This document shows positions 47,735 to 60,600 of a DNA stretch of 64,000 nucleotides, piece after piece. The notes beneath the pieces were generated by a model. That model was not told the origin of the DNA and made no database searches. It was given only the letters and a program-made list of their open reading frames with translations. Location: NCBI GenBank assembly GCA_024036415.1, contig JAMWET010003419.1, positions 249,501 to 313,500 on the forward strand. The letters are read 5' to 3'. A program made the position numbers and the translations under genes. Each line of letters starts with the position of its first letter. Position 1 is the stretch's first letter. This DNA comes from Prochilodus magdalenae. Its lineage: Eukaryota > Chordata > Actinopteri > Characiformes > Prochilodontidae.

Positions 47735-50146
47735 GTGAGTCATAGAGATGGGGAGAGAGGGAGCACAGCACACCGCACACCAACACAGTTCTACCGCCCG
47801 TCCATTTTAATACAAGGCCCTATTAATCAGTGGCCAGTGAGTGTTCGCAGCAGCTTCTTATCCCTCATCAGTGGCCAAATCAAGAGCGATTCCTCCCCGG
47901 TGTTAAACTCATCTCACTCAGCACTGTCTAACTAACAGCACATTCTTCATTTAGGTCAGCATTTCCCAGACGAGCAGTGTTTTGTAGAGAAAGCATTAAA
48001 TACAACAAATATTGTAAGTGATTGAAGGGAGTTCATTTTTGCAGTAGATTTTTCACAGTCTGAAAGCTAGTTAAGTATTTTCCATTTAAGAGAACATTTC
48101 AGAAAACTTTCTCTCAATTTGTTGGGATGGAAAGCAGGGGAACATGCTGTCTTCAGTGCAGATATAGCGTCTTTACTAACCAGATTCCCCAGTGAACATA
48201 CATGTGATGCGAGTTTTCATATGAAATTATATTAGTATTATATAATTACTATTATTATTATATATTAGTATTATATAATAGTAATTATTTTCTTTAGAGG
48301 CCGTATAGCCGTAGGAAACCCTGTGTTTACCCCGCTGCAATAAGTGATTTGGGGAAAAGGTTTTTATTCAACTGTAAACAAATTGAAATCGTAATAATAA
48401 TGTCAATAATAGTAATAGTAATAATAATAATAATATTGTAAAGTGTGAAACCAGATAGTCTAATACAAATTGTGAGATTCCAGGGTCGGTATCTACTGGT
48501 TCCCTGAAGGTGAGTGGTGCTACCTATGGCTTGTCGGAAAAGGAACGCTACACACGAGTTGGGTTTCATCACAGACATTTTTGAAGTTGCTTGTTACCAA
48601 GGATTCCCTTTTTTTGTGGTTTTATTTGTGAAATCACAGATTATTGTTGTCACATAACTATAAACTATCTTAATTTGTACAACTGCTAGTTCAATCAACA
48701 CTGCTGAGTTTCGTCCATTGGTTTTGAAGGCGAAGGGTTAACAATGTTAAAAGGTTAACAGTGAATGGCACACGTGATGAAAACTGAAAGTCAAATTTCT
48801 CCAAATGTGGTATAGATTGGAATTTGTTTGAGAAGTAATTAATTACACCATGCTTCTGTAATCAGTGGAAACACTGCAGCTTCTCAGAGGTCGAGTCAGT
48901 AATGATGAATATGTTCATATTTTCCTTCTACTGTATGATTTTATATTTAGGTAAGCAGCCAAACAGACTCTGCTGCCTTGCCACTGTGTCGCCGGAAATA
49001 ATGAAGATGTATCAGAGATTTGCTCTGTCACACTGAGCGAGCGTTCTCATGTGGGCCATCTCGCCGCACATCCTGATTCATAACCTCCAACCGCTGTTAT
49101 TTATTCCACGCTTATGTAACACAATTGGGTTCTGTCAGATAAGAAATGAGCACTTCAGAACGGTCTAATTCGTATGTGACCGAAAGTGGAGCAGCACCAT
49201 TTATCTGCGATGTGTGTCCAATTACCCCTTGATTAATGGGCGCTCGACCCAGCTAGCACGATACAGCGAACATGCAATGCAATTACTTAGGCATGGCGAA
49301 ATAAACGTTGGGGATATCAACTTAGGATTTAAGTTAATATAATGTGCACTGTAACAGATTTTGTTACACACAGAGGCGGTATGTGGAAGTGGCTCTTTGT
49401 ATTAAAGAAATAGATCAGTGAAAAATCATTTTATGCTGTTTCTGTCAGCTTGAGTGTCTGAAGTCTTCCTTTAGGTTTGTACCGGTGGTGAGAGACGTGT
49501 AATACGACTACCTCGATCAGTGGTGAACCATGACTGTTAGAACAAGGTGTTCATTTCAGGACGCAAACATCAAAACAGTGTCCACCAGTTATGCGAGGGT
49601 TTTGTCTTTTTCTCTTTTTAAGGTGAGGATGAAGCAGAACTTTTCCAATCCCAGAAAGAGCTCTGAAGCTGTGGTTTGACATTGACTATGAAAAATAAAA
49701 TTGAATATGATAAGCTGGGCATACTGCACAGTATAGATGCATATCTCTCAGTAAGTGACAATCATCGGGTTTTCATCTGAGCTTTAGTGTAAGTAGAATT
49801 TTATATGTGAAAGTTTATAAGAGGAAAAAGGGGGAGCAGTGGATGGGCCTGATGCAGCTAATATAATATTACCTATGTTATAAACATTATCAGGTCATGC
49901 ATAATTCTGCTGTGCATAAAATTCTACTCTGCAGTCTGACCGAAGGAGTTCTGTTGTTTCTGAAGAAACGGTTTTGAAGCAGGGAGGATTGTAGTATGAG
50001 CACTGGGATGTTAGGTGTGACTGTGTGGCAAGTGGAAATGGTTTATGGCTTTTGTGTGGGGGCCGCTATGTAGAAATTTGCCTAGGGCCCCAGGGGGTTA
50101 GGAATTGCTTTGGTTAATGCTGCCCAGTTGTGGTGTTTAATAGTGT
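47735..50146. other. Long intron 7, first part
   Basis: No exon was found. AT-rich simple repeats occur near 48225-48285 (TATTA words) and 48385-48437 (AAT/ATAG words). A repeat-poor block at about 49020-49290 has several TAAT-type and CCAATTA words and may be regulatory. Confidence 0.4.
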
Positions 50147-50154
50147 GTTGGTAC

Positions 50155-51245
50155 TAGAGCTGCCCTCTAGAAGTCGACGAATCGAATCGGCAGTCGGCGA
50201 CCCTTTAAGTCGACTGAGACCCTTCAAGTCGACAACAGTGACCTTTTTTTCCCTGTAAAACAGACTAAAGCTTACAAAAATGCACAAAAACTTTAAGAAT
50301 GTAAAGAGACATTTTAATAATTATTAAAGGGGAATAATAAATAATATATATTAAAGGTTTAGCTGGGCTGTGACACATGCTTGCTCAAAAATTAAATCCA
50401 TGTGACGACGTGCGCTGGCGGTTCACTGCTTAGGAAGCCGCGAAGCTGAGAGACACAGGTGGAGCGATGTCTCAGAGAAAGTCTGGAGGAGCTTCTGAAG
50501 AAGAGAATCTGAACAAATGAAACCGAACTCTGCTCTTCGTTTAGTCAGACATCCAACACTGCTCCACACAAGGGAGCTGACTTACATTTTAGACAAAACG
50601 GCTGTTTGCGGTGAAGGATAAACGGAGCGGAGACGTTTGTTTTATTATAACTCCATTATTTTAGAACCTAAATTACAGATATGTCTATTTATTCCTCTAC
50701 AGCTGAGATTATCTTTATTTAAGGATACGTACAGTCACTTAATACGCCTGAAGATAAACAAGAAATCATGATTACAGCGCGGGGAATATAATAAACAGTT
50801 TCAGGTTTACCATTCTTCTTTTCATCTAGAAATAATTTAAATATGGACTAATCTGGTTTTATTTAGCAGTTCATTATTTATGAGAGATGAAAGAGGAAGG
50901 GTCCTCCTACTGAAGAAGCTGTTAGAAGTGAAATTAATAAGACTATAAGCTATAAGCGCTAATGTTTAGCATAAATACGAGCTGCTGCCGACGCTGTATC
51001 CTGTAACTAAAGGCTCCAGTTCAGATCGGTCATCATAAGCCCCGCCTCTTTTAGTTCAGGAATATGTTCCTGTGACTCTGCTGACTTTCTAAATGAGGAG
51101 GACGTCAGATCTGAACCGTATGCAAATTGATTTACTGATTACTAGATAATGTACATGGAGAAAAACGTGAACGAATAGTCGAATCGTCGGCCAGGACGGG
51201 CGAATCCGATTCGACTGACAAAATTGTGAGTCGGGTACAGCCCTA
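50155..51245. mobile_element. Non-autonomous hAT element with target-site duplication
   Basis: The left end TAGAGCTGCC matches the right end read in reverse (TAGGGCTGTACC), typical of fish hAT transposons. Flanking 8-bp duplications are GTTGGTAC (50147-50154) and GATGGTAC (51246-51253), with one mismatch. Sub-terminal inverted similarity includes TCGACGAATCGAATCGG on the left against CAGTCGAATCGGATTCGC from the right. Inside, near 50468, a start codon opens MSQRKSGGASEEENLNK and then a stop, which looks like the N-terminus of a deleted transposase. The rest is non-coding, so mobilisation would need a transposase from elsewhere. Confidence 0.85.
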
Positions 51246-51253
51246 GATGGTAC

Positions 51254-54200
51254 TAAGCTAATGCCTGACACGAACGTTTTTGGCTGTTCTGTGTTACTCA
51301 TAGACCTGTGAAGCTTGTGAAAGACATTACATGTGTTTGGTTTGGAGTTTGTTTCAGATGTGAACAAATATTTTATTTTGGATGTTACAGTTTCAGTAAA
51401 GAGCCCAGCATAGAGCTGCTCTGCCGATTTCCATCCCTGACAATTGTCGGAAACCTGGGTAGGTACTGGCTTGTCGTCATAGTCAGTGTAGTATCTAGAA
51501 CCTCCAGAAGGCCTACAGTGCGTGTGCATAGCTCTATACCAGGCATGCCCGTGTGCAGCACAAGCCGGGTCGGTTGCTTTAGTTAAGCTCCATCTACTTG
51601 AGCATGCATTTTTTTTATTTGAGTTATTTTGATATTTAAATTAAAGTTTGATAAGGTGCAAATATCAGAAGGTGGAATTTTTATTATAGTCTACATTATT
51701 AGACATACAGAGCTTGCTTAGCTGAACTGCCTTTAGATAATGTACCAGTCAAATCCAATTAAACCTTCTTGTGTTGTGACATCACAAGCACAACTGGCAA
51801 AAAAGCAATAAAACAGGCCTCATCTGTTTATAGAACATAATTGGAATTACAATCACATTAGTAAGAAAAATTGCTATTGGGTATTTACCCCACTAATCGT
51901 TCAGCAATACTTCATGGTAGTTTCTGTCTGTGATAATGATGCTGTGTTTAAGGGCCAGTAGTACTCTGGTATTGGTCGTAGTACACTAATGCAGTAGGCT
52001 TTCACTATATCAGATTCATCTTTAATCCTAATCCCAATATTAGACACACAAAAGCATGGCAAGAGGTTTGTTCTGGTTGTGTAGTGTTTGGGAGATAAAC
52101 GGCTGGTGTCCAGTAAAGGACTGCGCTGGTACCTGCGGGAGGGTAGCAGAGATGCTGTCAGACCCCATGTGACCACTGCAGGATTTCCACATCAAAGGAG
52201 CTCTCATTAAGCGTGGACTTTACTGAAATGAGCTACGTTATGTCCTGAGGGACGCTCCGTTCGCTGTCTCTGGAGATGCCCTGTAGACACATGAAAGAGG
52301 AGGGGAAGTATGGTGTTGCCAGTGTTCCCCCTCCCCCTACATACTAGAACAGCATGTTCCTTTCTTTGGTATGCTCTTTTAATACACAGTGTACCTTCTC
52401 TCCAAATTTCAGGCTTCCCTGGTGTTTTATCAATGAAGTAATGAAAAGAAAATCCTTATTAAAAAAAAAAAAAACAGCTAATAGTTATGCTCTGGGTGCT
52501 TTCCTCAGTATAACTATCCATGTTATCCATGTCCATGTTATCTCTTGCTGGATAAAAAGGCATGGCTTCCAATCAACATTCCAGTTTATGCCAAAGATGT
52601 GAGGTTGCCATGTGCCGGCCACTGCCGTTAAACGCGTCAAACCGTGTCTTTATGGAGCTTTTTTTTCCTTTTCGAATTTTTTAGTGAGTAAAGAGCACTC
52701 TGGTCCTGCCCTGAGATTGTGTGGTCAACTGTTTAGAGGCTGAGCTGTTGAGTCTCCTTGATGCTTATTGTTCTGCCCTCACTGTTCGACAAGAATACAG
52801 CTAAACAGACAAACTCTTCGCCAAATGACAGGTGTATTGTCTTCTTTATTAAGACGTTCCCTTCTAATGACGACAGAGTGAAACTACAGGAAATTATAAA
52901 TAGCCTTCTCAGGTGCTTGCTTGAGGACTGAATATTACACAATCGGATACATATCAAATATGTAAACATGTAAAAACATGAGCTAAGTATTCATTAGGGA
53001 AGCCAAGATGCAAAGATGCAGATTATGATAGCATACATCACTGTGTAAACATCTCGCTAATGTAAACATTACTAACTGCGAACATCTTAAACATTTTTAA
53101 ACCAAATAGCAATAATACTGCTCAAAGATGGATGGATACAAATTCAGAAACACTTAAAACATCTGTGCATCTATCCAGCATCACTGACCATCTAAGCTAC
53201 ATTTCCTGCTTCCTGGTTCACTTACAATGCACATAAAATGAACACAAAAACAATAGCGCCTCCTGCTGGCGGGAGGTAACATCCGCCAGAACACTTATAT
53301 TTCACAATAATAGCACATACAGTTAACCAGGGTAATTTCACAAACCATCTTCTGGCAAAGGTATCATTCTGTGACGGTGGGCAGTTTAAAGTCACTGAGC
53401 TCTTCCCTTACATGGATATGTGCTTGATCATGTACCTGTTATCCACAGGGCTATCCACATTCTGCTGGCCACAGTTTATTATAGTTTAATGTGTCTCATC
53501 TATTATTTAATTGAGCACTTGAATACATCTACTTAATGATTCTGATACACACAAAAGTAATTCATTAATGTATCTGCATAATGATGTCACATGATAGATA
53601 GAAAGCTGGCATTAGATTCTCCCAAATCAGGTGAAGTGCCTCCACATTTTACTAAAACTGCCACTAAAGCAACCATTGGGCAGTTGGGTGTGCTTTGAGG
53701 AGCACCTTATCTGCCAGTTCCATTATTAGGAATTCAGTTAGTAACAGTGCTTGAGTAGTTACACCACTTGGTTCTGCTGTCTCGTACCACCGTCTACCTC
53801 TGCATGCATTACGGTTAAGGCCCAGATAGGACATGAAATGGCCATGACCTTCTAGACATAAGTACAGTTTGAGTTCTGGAATATGTGGTTCTTTTTTTCT
53901 GCATGGGAATTTTGTTGTTGTGTTGGGCTGAGCTGCACGACCGCTTGCCTCCGAGTTTTTGCATTTTTTGTGAATTTTTGACACATTTATGTTGGCAGTA
54001 CTATTAAATCGTATTAATTTATAAATGTTTCTTGAATATAACACATTAAAATACTTATTTAATGACATACCTTTGCTAATAAAGCAAGATCATAATAATT
54101 TTTAAACCATTTGATTCTATTCATTCTGTCCTTATTAAGAAATCATTTTGAAAAACATTTTGTGGCCTTTTAATGGGCTGTGAAATTCTGGCTTCTCTTT

Positions 54201-54978
54201 ATTGGAGAAGCTAATCAGGAGGAAAATATGTGGCAGTGCAGTTTGATGGAAAGAGAAAGTCGACATTGGTTTGGGATTAGGGGAACTCTTGTTTCATTAT
54301 GAAGGCCAGGGAACTCTACTTTAGCCCCTTTTCATGCCCGCAGGGGGTTTAACCCCATTCCAGTAATGTGTCTGTAGCGCGTTGGGCACTTGAATGAATG
54401 ATTTGCTTTCTGGTTTGGTTGCAGTTTTTTCCTGGCAGTATTGCAGAGAAGGATCAGGCACTGTGCACACCGACCATGCTGTAGTTTTTGTATCTTATTA
54501 AAGATTAAATAAAGATTATTAGCTTTTTAGAGGCTGGATAAAACCTTTGCCAGTGTGTTAGCTGATAATTAACTGTGATAGCTTTAATGCAAAGTAAGAC
54601 GTTCTAAACATGTGCTGCATCTCTGTACTTGGGCATTGTGTAAAACTGATATCAGTATCCATTTTATTGAATACAAGAAACAACATTTTTAATGTTAACA
54701 TTTTAATATTAATATACAATATCAATATATCAGTTAGCTGATATCTGGTAATATTAGCATATGTGCTAAATTTACACTAATAACATGCATGTTGCTGCTG
54801 TCAGAATAAAACCTTGTCTTCAAATTCATAATTTCATAGGAGCGAGGCCAAACATAAGTTTGGAATCAGAGGTTTCCTGGTCAATTATTTTGGTCTGTTC
54901 ATCATCAAACATAGAGAGACATAAACTAAAGATTTTTTTGAAGCTTTATAATAAATAGCTTGTCTAAAGGACTAATTA
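51254..54978. other. Intron 7 sequence, nothing recognised
   Basis: No exon that fits the phase and family. A pyrimidine-rich acceptor-like site at about 54422 and an AATAAA-like word near 54508 lie close together, but the intervening codons show no family resemblance. Confidence 0.4.
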
Positions 54979-54980
54979 TA

Positions 54981-55506
54981 CAGGGGTTGGACAATGAAAC
55001 TGAAACACCTGTTATTTTAGTGTGGGAGGTCTCATGGCTAAATTGGACCAGCCTGGTGGCCAATCTTCATTAACTGCACATTGCACCAGTAAGAGCAGAG
55101 TGTGAAGGTTCAGATGGTAAGAGCACAGTTCTGCTCAAAATACTGCTCTGCACACAGCATTATGAGTGACATACCAGAGTTCAAAAGAGGACAAACTGTT
55201 GGTGCAGGTTTGCTGGCGCATCTGTGACCAAGACAGCAAGTCTTTGTGATGTATTCTTCCACGGTATCCAGGGTAATGTCAGCATATACACCAGAAGGAC
55301 GAACCTCCACCAGCATCACGTAGTGACCTGGCCACTGTCCTGCAAGAAGAATGGCTTAAACTCCCTCTGACCACTGTGCAGGACGCAGTATATGTCATTC
55401 CCAAGACGAACTGACGCTGTATTGGCCGCAAAAGGAGGCCCTACACCATACTAATAAATGATTGTGGTCTAAAACCAGGTGTTTCAGCTTCATTGTCCAA
55501 CCCCTG
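54981..55506 (+). mobile_element. Internally deleted Tc1-like element
   Basis: Inverted ends CAGGGGTTGGACAATGAAAC and GCTTCATTGTCCAACCCCTG are flanked by TA on both sides (54979-54980 and 55507-55508). The interior keeps a piece of the transposase N-terminus (MSDIPEFKRGQTVGAGLLAH and, after a shift, VMSAYTPEGRTSTS). This is followed directly by the C-terminus (DLATVLQEEWLKLPLTTVQD, then SFPRRTDAVLAAKGGPTPY). The catalytic core is missing, so the element cannot move itself. Confidence 0.9.
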
Positions 55507-55903
55507 TACACTGTATACAAGTATTCATGTCTGCCTTAAAGCCCATATGAGCTTGACTGACATCTCATTCTTAATCAATAGGGTTCAATATAATGTGAGC
55601 CCACCCTTTATAGCTATAACAGGTATAACTCTTTTGGGAAGTCTTTCCACAAGGTTTGGAATGTGTTTATAGAATTTTTTGCCCAGTCTTTCAGAAGTGC
55701 ATTTGTAAGGGTCAGTCACTGATGTTGGACGCGATGACCTGGCCAGCAGTCTTCACTCTGTTTCATCCCAAAGCTGTTCTGTCAGGTTGAGGTCAGGACT
55801 CTGTGCAGACCAGTCGAGTTCTTCCACACCAAACTGAAGTCATTGGAACATCTGAATTCAGTGATTTAGATGTGTGAGTGAATACATTTGGCACTATAGT
55901 GTA
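55507..55903 (-). mobile_element. Second Tc1/IS630-type element, abutting the first
   Basis: The ends are TACACTGTATACAAGTATTC on the left and, from the right, TACACTATAGTGCCAAATGT. The minus strand encodes EELDWSAQSPDLNLTEQLWD, then SRPTSVTDLTNALLKDWAKN and FQTLWKDFPK. That is the C-terminal catalytic-domain end of an IS630-type transposase. The N-terminal part is missing. Its left TA is the same TA that flanks the element at 54981-55506. Confidence 0.8.
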
Positions 55904-56754
55904 TATGTAGCAGCAACTACTTGCACTACTTTGTGGACTAGAGTGCAGTGTTCGAACCACACTGTGTGGAAAGAAAAGTCTGGTAGTGTTATCTTACATT
56001 GATATACAGTATATGAAGCATGTAAAGTATTTGGTCACAAGGTGGCAAATGACCCACGTGTTTCGTTCACCCTGGCCTGTAGGTCCGTTTGTTCTTCTTG
56101 GTTGTTTGGCTAATAAGAGCCAGAGGAAGGCCTTCAAAGCCATATTGATCCTTCCACCTCCTCCTGTTGCCCAGCATGCGTCGGGAGTGCACTTCAAACA
56201 CATGTTGTTGACTTGGCCATGGGATCACCCAGACTTTGTCTTGCGCTGGGTCTGTTCTGGCGACCCTTTCTAAGTGACGATACTTCACCCGTCTCGGAGG
56301 TAGGGAAGCAAAGAGGACAGCAATCAAAACCTCAGCTGCCTATGACTAACTGGGAACTGTGATACTGACATAAGTTTGTCCATAGCATAGCCAGTTTAGC
56401 TAGTATTTGCAAGTAATGTAGGAGCACTACATAAAATTTAGCGGCTATGATGTTTATTAAGGATGTGGAATCACAGATGGCACAGCTTTTACGTTAATGT
56501 TAACTGCTCTAGCCAAAGATATTTATATAACAAGCTAAACTAGTAATATATATTCATATACAAACTAAACTAGGACTAGGTTGGCAAAAATGTCAGCCTG
56601 GAACAAAATGCTTTGTATAGATGATTTAAGTCAACAGCATCCAAAGTTGTACCGGTTAGTACTAGTAGTGTTCTTTAACTCTAATGAAGTAGCCTCCATT
56701 ACTCAACACGTAAAAAATCACCATTTCGCATAATAAAACATCACAACATTAGTC
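55904..56754. other. Intron 7 sequence, nothing recognised
   Basis: Short overlapping open frames at 55986-56330 on both strands have no recognisable family. No RNA gene was seen. Confidence 0.4.
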
Positions 56755-57198
56755 ACCTTCCATGTTTTCAAGTGGTAGTAACTTCAGGCTCCTGCAGATG
56801 GAGTTACACAAAGATGATGAGGCTATAAATACCTGTGGGGGGTGTGAGGGGGTTTTTCGGTTAAGAAGAGCCTCAGGCCTCAAATGTCTTGTTGCATGTG
56901 TGAATCATGGGTGTGATAGCATTTGGAGTGGGTGCATGTCAAAGACCATAGTGTGAAGGAGGTAGCTGAATCTGCAGGTGTATGGAAGAGTACGGTCATA
57001 TGGGTCTAACAGCAGTGGCTAAAATCCCAGTCTACAGGAAATTCTCTTTGGAATTGTGCCAAGGTGGGCATCTACCAAATCTGACCCAACTCTGACTGAT
57101 GTAAGAGTGTCTGAACATTGATGTGGCTACATCCAGAAACTTTTCCGGTCCATGCCAAACGCAGTCACAGCTGTTATTTGCGCTGGTGGAGGCATTGT
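56755..57198 (+). pseudogene. Tc1-like transposase N-terminal relic
   Basis: Contains AKDHSVKEVAESAGVWKSTV in a frame with one upstream shift, then QQWLKSQSTGNSLWNCAK. This is a helix-turn-helix region of a Tc1-like transposase, the same family as 16265-16500 and 19040-19300. The copy stops where the MITE at 57201 begins. Confidence 0.75.
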
Positions 57199-57200
57199 TA

Positions 57201-57631
57201 CGGTGGCCGAGAAAGCCCAGCGCACTGCAAGTTAAAAACGCGCTGCAAAGTCTCAAAACACAAGCATCAAAATGACACGACTTGCACAACATTAGCCAAA
57301 CGCGCTGCAAGATCTGTAAACACAAGCATCAAAATGAGACCGCTTGCAAACCATTAACTGAAGGCGGTGCAAAGTCTCAAACGCGCAGCTTCCAACACAC
57401 ATGCAGAACCCTTAAAACACAACGGAAGTGTTTCCGAGGGACAATGAAAGTGGACGGACCCATTCGAGAGCGGGCTGCGTGGACCTGGACGGTCTCATTT
57501 TGATGTTTGTGTTTTCAGATCTTGCAGCTCGTTTGGCTAATGTTGTGCAATTCGTTTAATTTTGATGCTTGTGTTTTGAGACTTTGCAGCGCGTTTTTAA
57601 CTTGCAGTGTATTGGGCTTTCTCGGCCACCA
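57201..57631. mobile_element. MITE with about 140-bp terminal inverted repeats
   Basis: The left arm starts CGGTGGCCGAGAAAGCCCAG, then CACTGCAAGTTAAAAACGCG. The right end in reverse complement reads TGGTGGCCGAGAAAGCCCAA, then CACTGCAAGTTAAAAACGCG. Matching continues inward through ACACAAGCATCAAAATGA to about GATCTG and GAGACCG. TA flanks both sides (57199-57200 and 57632-57633). The core is non-coding. It is inserted at the end of the Tc1-like relic. Confidence 0.88.
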
Positions 57632-57633
57632 TA

Positions 57634-60600
57634 CAGTGTGTGCTATTAGGTACGTTTATGTCACAGGTGACTGATTTTTCATCTGGTGAGCTCGTGTGTC
57701 TCCTTTTTTCTTTTCTGCAGTAAACTTGATCACCTCTTCAGTTACCGGAGTATCGAAGCACATCATAATAAGTCATGTCCTTGGTCAGGTTAGGGGGTTG
57801 TAACTTGCATGCATGTGCTAAACTTGGTGCACATATTAGGCTACAGCGGAGACAGGGAAAGACTTGATGATGATATACTTGCCGTCTTGTATGATGCCTA
57901 CCCTTAATAGCCAAACCTAAGCCTGGTAATAGATGTGTACCTCTGCAAAGGGGTTTCACTTTGGCTTTAACCTATCCATAAACCTTGATTAATGCGTGTG
58001 GGCTGCAGTGTAGGAAGATCATGCCATGCCTGTCATTGGTGAGTGGTACGGTGTGCTGAAAGATTAATCTTAAATCACGCATGTGTAGACAGTTGCAGTG
58101 ATCGAACCTTAATAATCAGACCTTCACATGACTGAGCGAACGTAAGATAATTCATTTAGCTGACAAAAAAATAGGCAAATCTCTAGTGATGTCACTCTGT
58201 TGTTTGACCAAGCTATGTGAACAAGACTGAGAGCAAAAGATTGATAAGACTCTGCTCATGACAGACACTTACCCACACCTGGCAGTGGTGTATGCACCTG
58301 TGCATAGAGGATAGAAAAGAGAGGAACATGCAGGCAGCTGAAGGCCCCAGGGGAATCAGGGCTGAGAGTGCAGAGAGACAGAAGTATGACACAGCAGCAC
58401 TGCCAGACTAGCGCAGAGACCTCTGAGCGCGAGTGTGATAGAGGACCTGTGACACTTTTCAGCATTGCTACCTCTCTGTATTACAGTATTCATTGTGAGG
58501 ATGTAGGGTTGACAGGATTTTGATAGGCAGCCTAAATGTGGTCTGCAGATGTGAGTAATAAATGAGCTGTGTGTCGTTGGGTTTTCAGGATGAAGACTTT
58601 ATAAAAATTAGGTGTATTTTAAATGTTGTACATAAGTAGGTAATGTATACAACGCTGAGAAAGGACGAGCAGCTAAGCAGTTTTTGAAGTGGCCTTTTAA
58701 ATAATTCTAATAAGCAGTAACTGATACTACTTGGACAGTAATATAAATATTTGTGGACAGTCTTTTGGTGTCTAGTTTAGTCTTATATAATGATGCTGAT
58801 GTTACACTATGAATTCTAATATTTAGATCAGTTGAACAAATTGTGGCAGTGTGTCAATGTGAGCATCATTTACCAGATATGCTAAATATGCTATGTCAGC
58901 AACTGGAACCAAGGAGACAACGCCTCTACTTTAGCCAGGATTCAAGTGCTGGTTCTGAAAACTCCACAGGGATGTCCATAGCTTCCGATGCACTGTTACT
59001 TGATTTTTAATTATTTCTATTTATTTTATGACTTAATAAAATTGCATTGAACCAGTTTGTACCAGTACCAGAATGTACTGTTAGCTTATTTTAGTTTTGT
59101 GTCGTATTTTGTAGTGAAAATTTGAGATATTGTGATGTAAAAATGGTTTTGCCGTATTGTTACACCCCTAAGTGAGGGTATGGGGAAAAGTAATATTTCT
59201 AAACATTTACATGCAACTTATTTTAGTTAAGAGACCCTGACCATACCTGTGTTACGCTCTGGAAAGCTTATTGTTACATAAAGCTTTTGGAATCACAATA
59301 CGCCAAGACTAAGAGTGCACAGATATAGAAGTTATGGACGGATATTCAATGTTTACATCCACCATCCATCATCTATCCATGCTGGCCCAAACATTTCTAT
59401 AAATTTCTTGAATTTCCCTCTGGGATCAATAAAGTATCTATCTATCTATCTATCTAAAACTAGATCCGCCTGGTTTAGCGTCACAGACACATTGATTTGA
59501 GGGTTACTAAGGCAGGAAAGCGAATAAAGGTTTAGCGCAGTACGCGGCTTTGCCTAAACATCATAAACTTCTGTAGCAGAAGAAAAACATTATCAAATAT
59601 CGGTGTGTAATATTTGGTCAAATTTAAACACCTGTAGTGTTTATTTATGGAGGGGTTTATAAGATGACACAATCTATAGAACTCGTGCTTCACACAGTAG
59701 GGGGCAACATATCACCAGAAAGTTGTGGTGTCCACCCCTGTTGTAAGAAACACACAGTCTGTCCTCCTTAGTGTGAACGTCTGTCTGCTTTCCAGTCTAG
59801 TAGAAACAGGATCAAACTATCCCCCTTTACCTGCCAGGAGTGGCGTCTCGGAGGAAAGCAGCTCCAGTGTGAACTCGTGTGTAGCTTCTGTTCATGCTAT
59901 CATCAGTCTACTTGTATATTCTTTTCTCTGTGGCTGAACATGGATTCTTGATGTGAGTGGGTGGTGGCAGTCACTATAATAGTTGCCTGCCAGGAGCTTC
60001 ATCTATCGTTTACTCTTCCTTTCACTGGCATCAGTACCTGCACCTTTAAGTAATGATGTGCCTATGTAATATAATATAAATGTGCCGATGATTTTGATAT
60101 TGTGCATCCTCACTAAAGAAATGGTCATAATGATGTATGAGGTGTATCAGGATATTTAGCCTTTGAAAATCTGATAGGATGAAATGCACCTTCAGAACAA
60201 TGCTGCCATGTTTTAAAAAAGGGCTTCAAGAAATGGAGTGCAATGAAACTACAGCGGTTACATCAATATCTACCAGATGTTCTCTCTTCTGATGCTTTTT
60301 GTTCTTTGCTGTTTGAATCTTTAGATGTGGGTAGGATCAGTGGCAATGAAACCATAGCGTTTGTTAATGGAACAGAAGGTGAATGCCATGCATAAAGCTT
60401 TGGCCCTCTCGGGATTTCAAAGGGGAATCCAGGACGCCAATTATATAATAGTAATTAGTACCGCTGGCGCTGTAGTCTGTGCTGCCAGTCTCCACTAATG
60501 AAGCAAGGCTGTGCAGGCCCTGGTGTATTTACCTCTATCTAATCTATAGTATTGACTCTGAGTCACTCAGGGGAAGACTGAGGGGTACCTGATACCGCAG

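Noticed and set aside
52410..52602. Possible exon 8 of the hydrolase-like gene after the acceptor AAATTTCAG
   Set aside because: The phase fits, giving a Trp codon, but the frame (LPWCFINEVMKRKS and then poly-Lys) does not resemble the expected continuation of the fold, and no donor follows.
54422..54520. Possible terminal exon with AATAAA-like signal
   Set aside because: The acceptor is fair, but the encoded residues are not family-like and the AATAAA word is common in AT-rich DNA.
57721..57788. Another possible exon after a strong pyrimidine tract and CTGCAG
   Set aside because: Phase 2 joining gives Cys in place of the expected Trp-like codon and a sequence with no family match. Conservation data would be needed to revive it.
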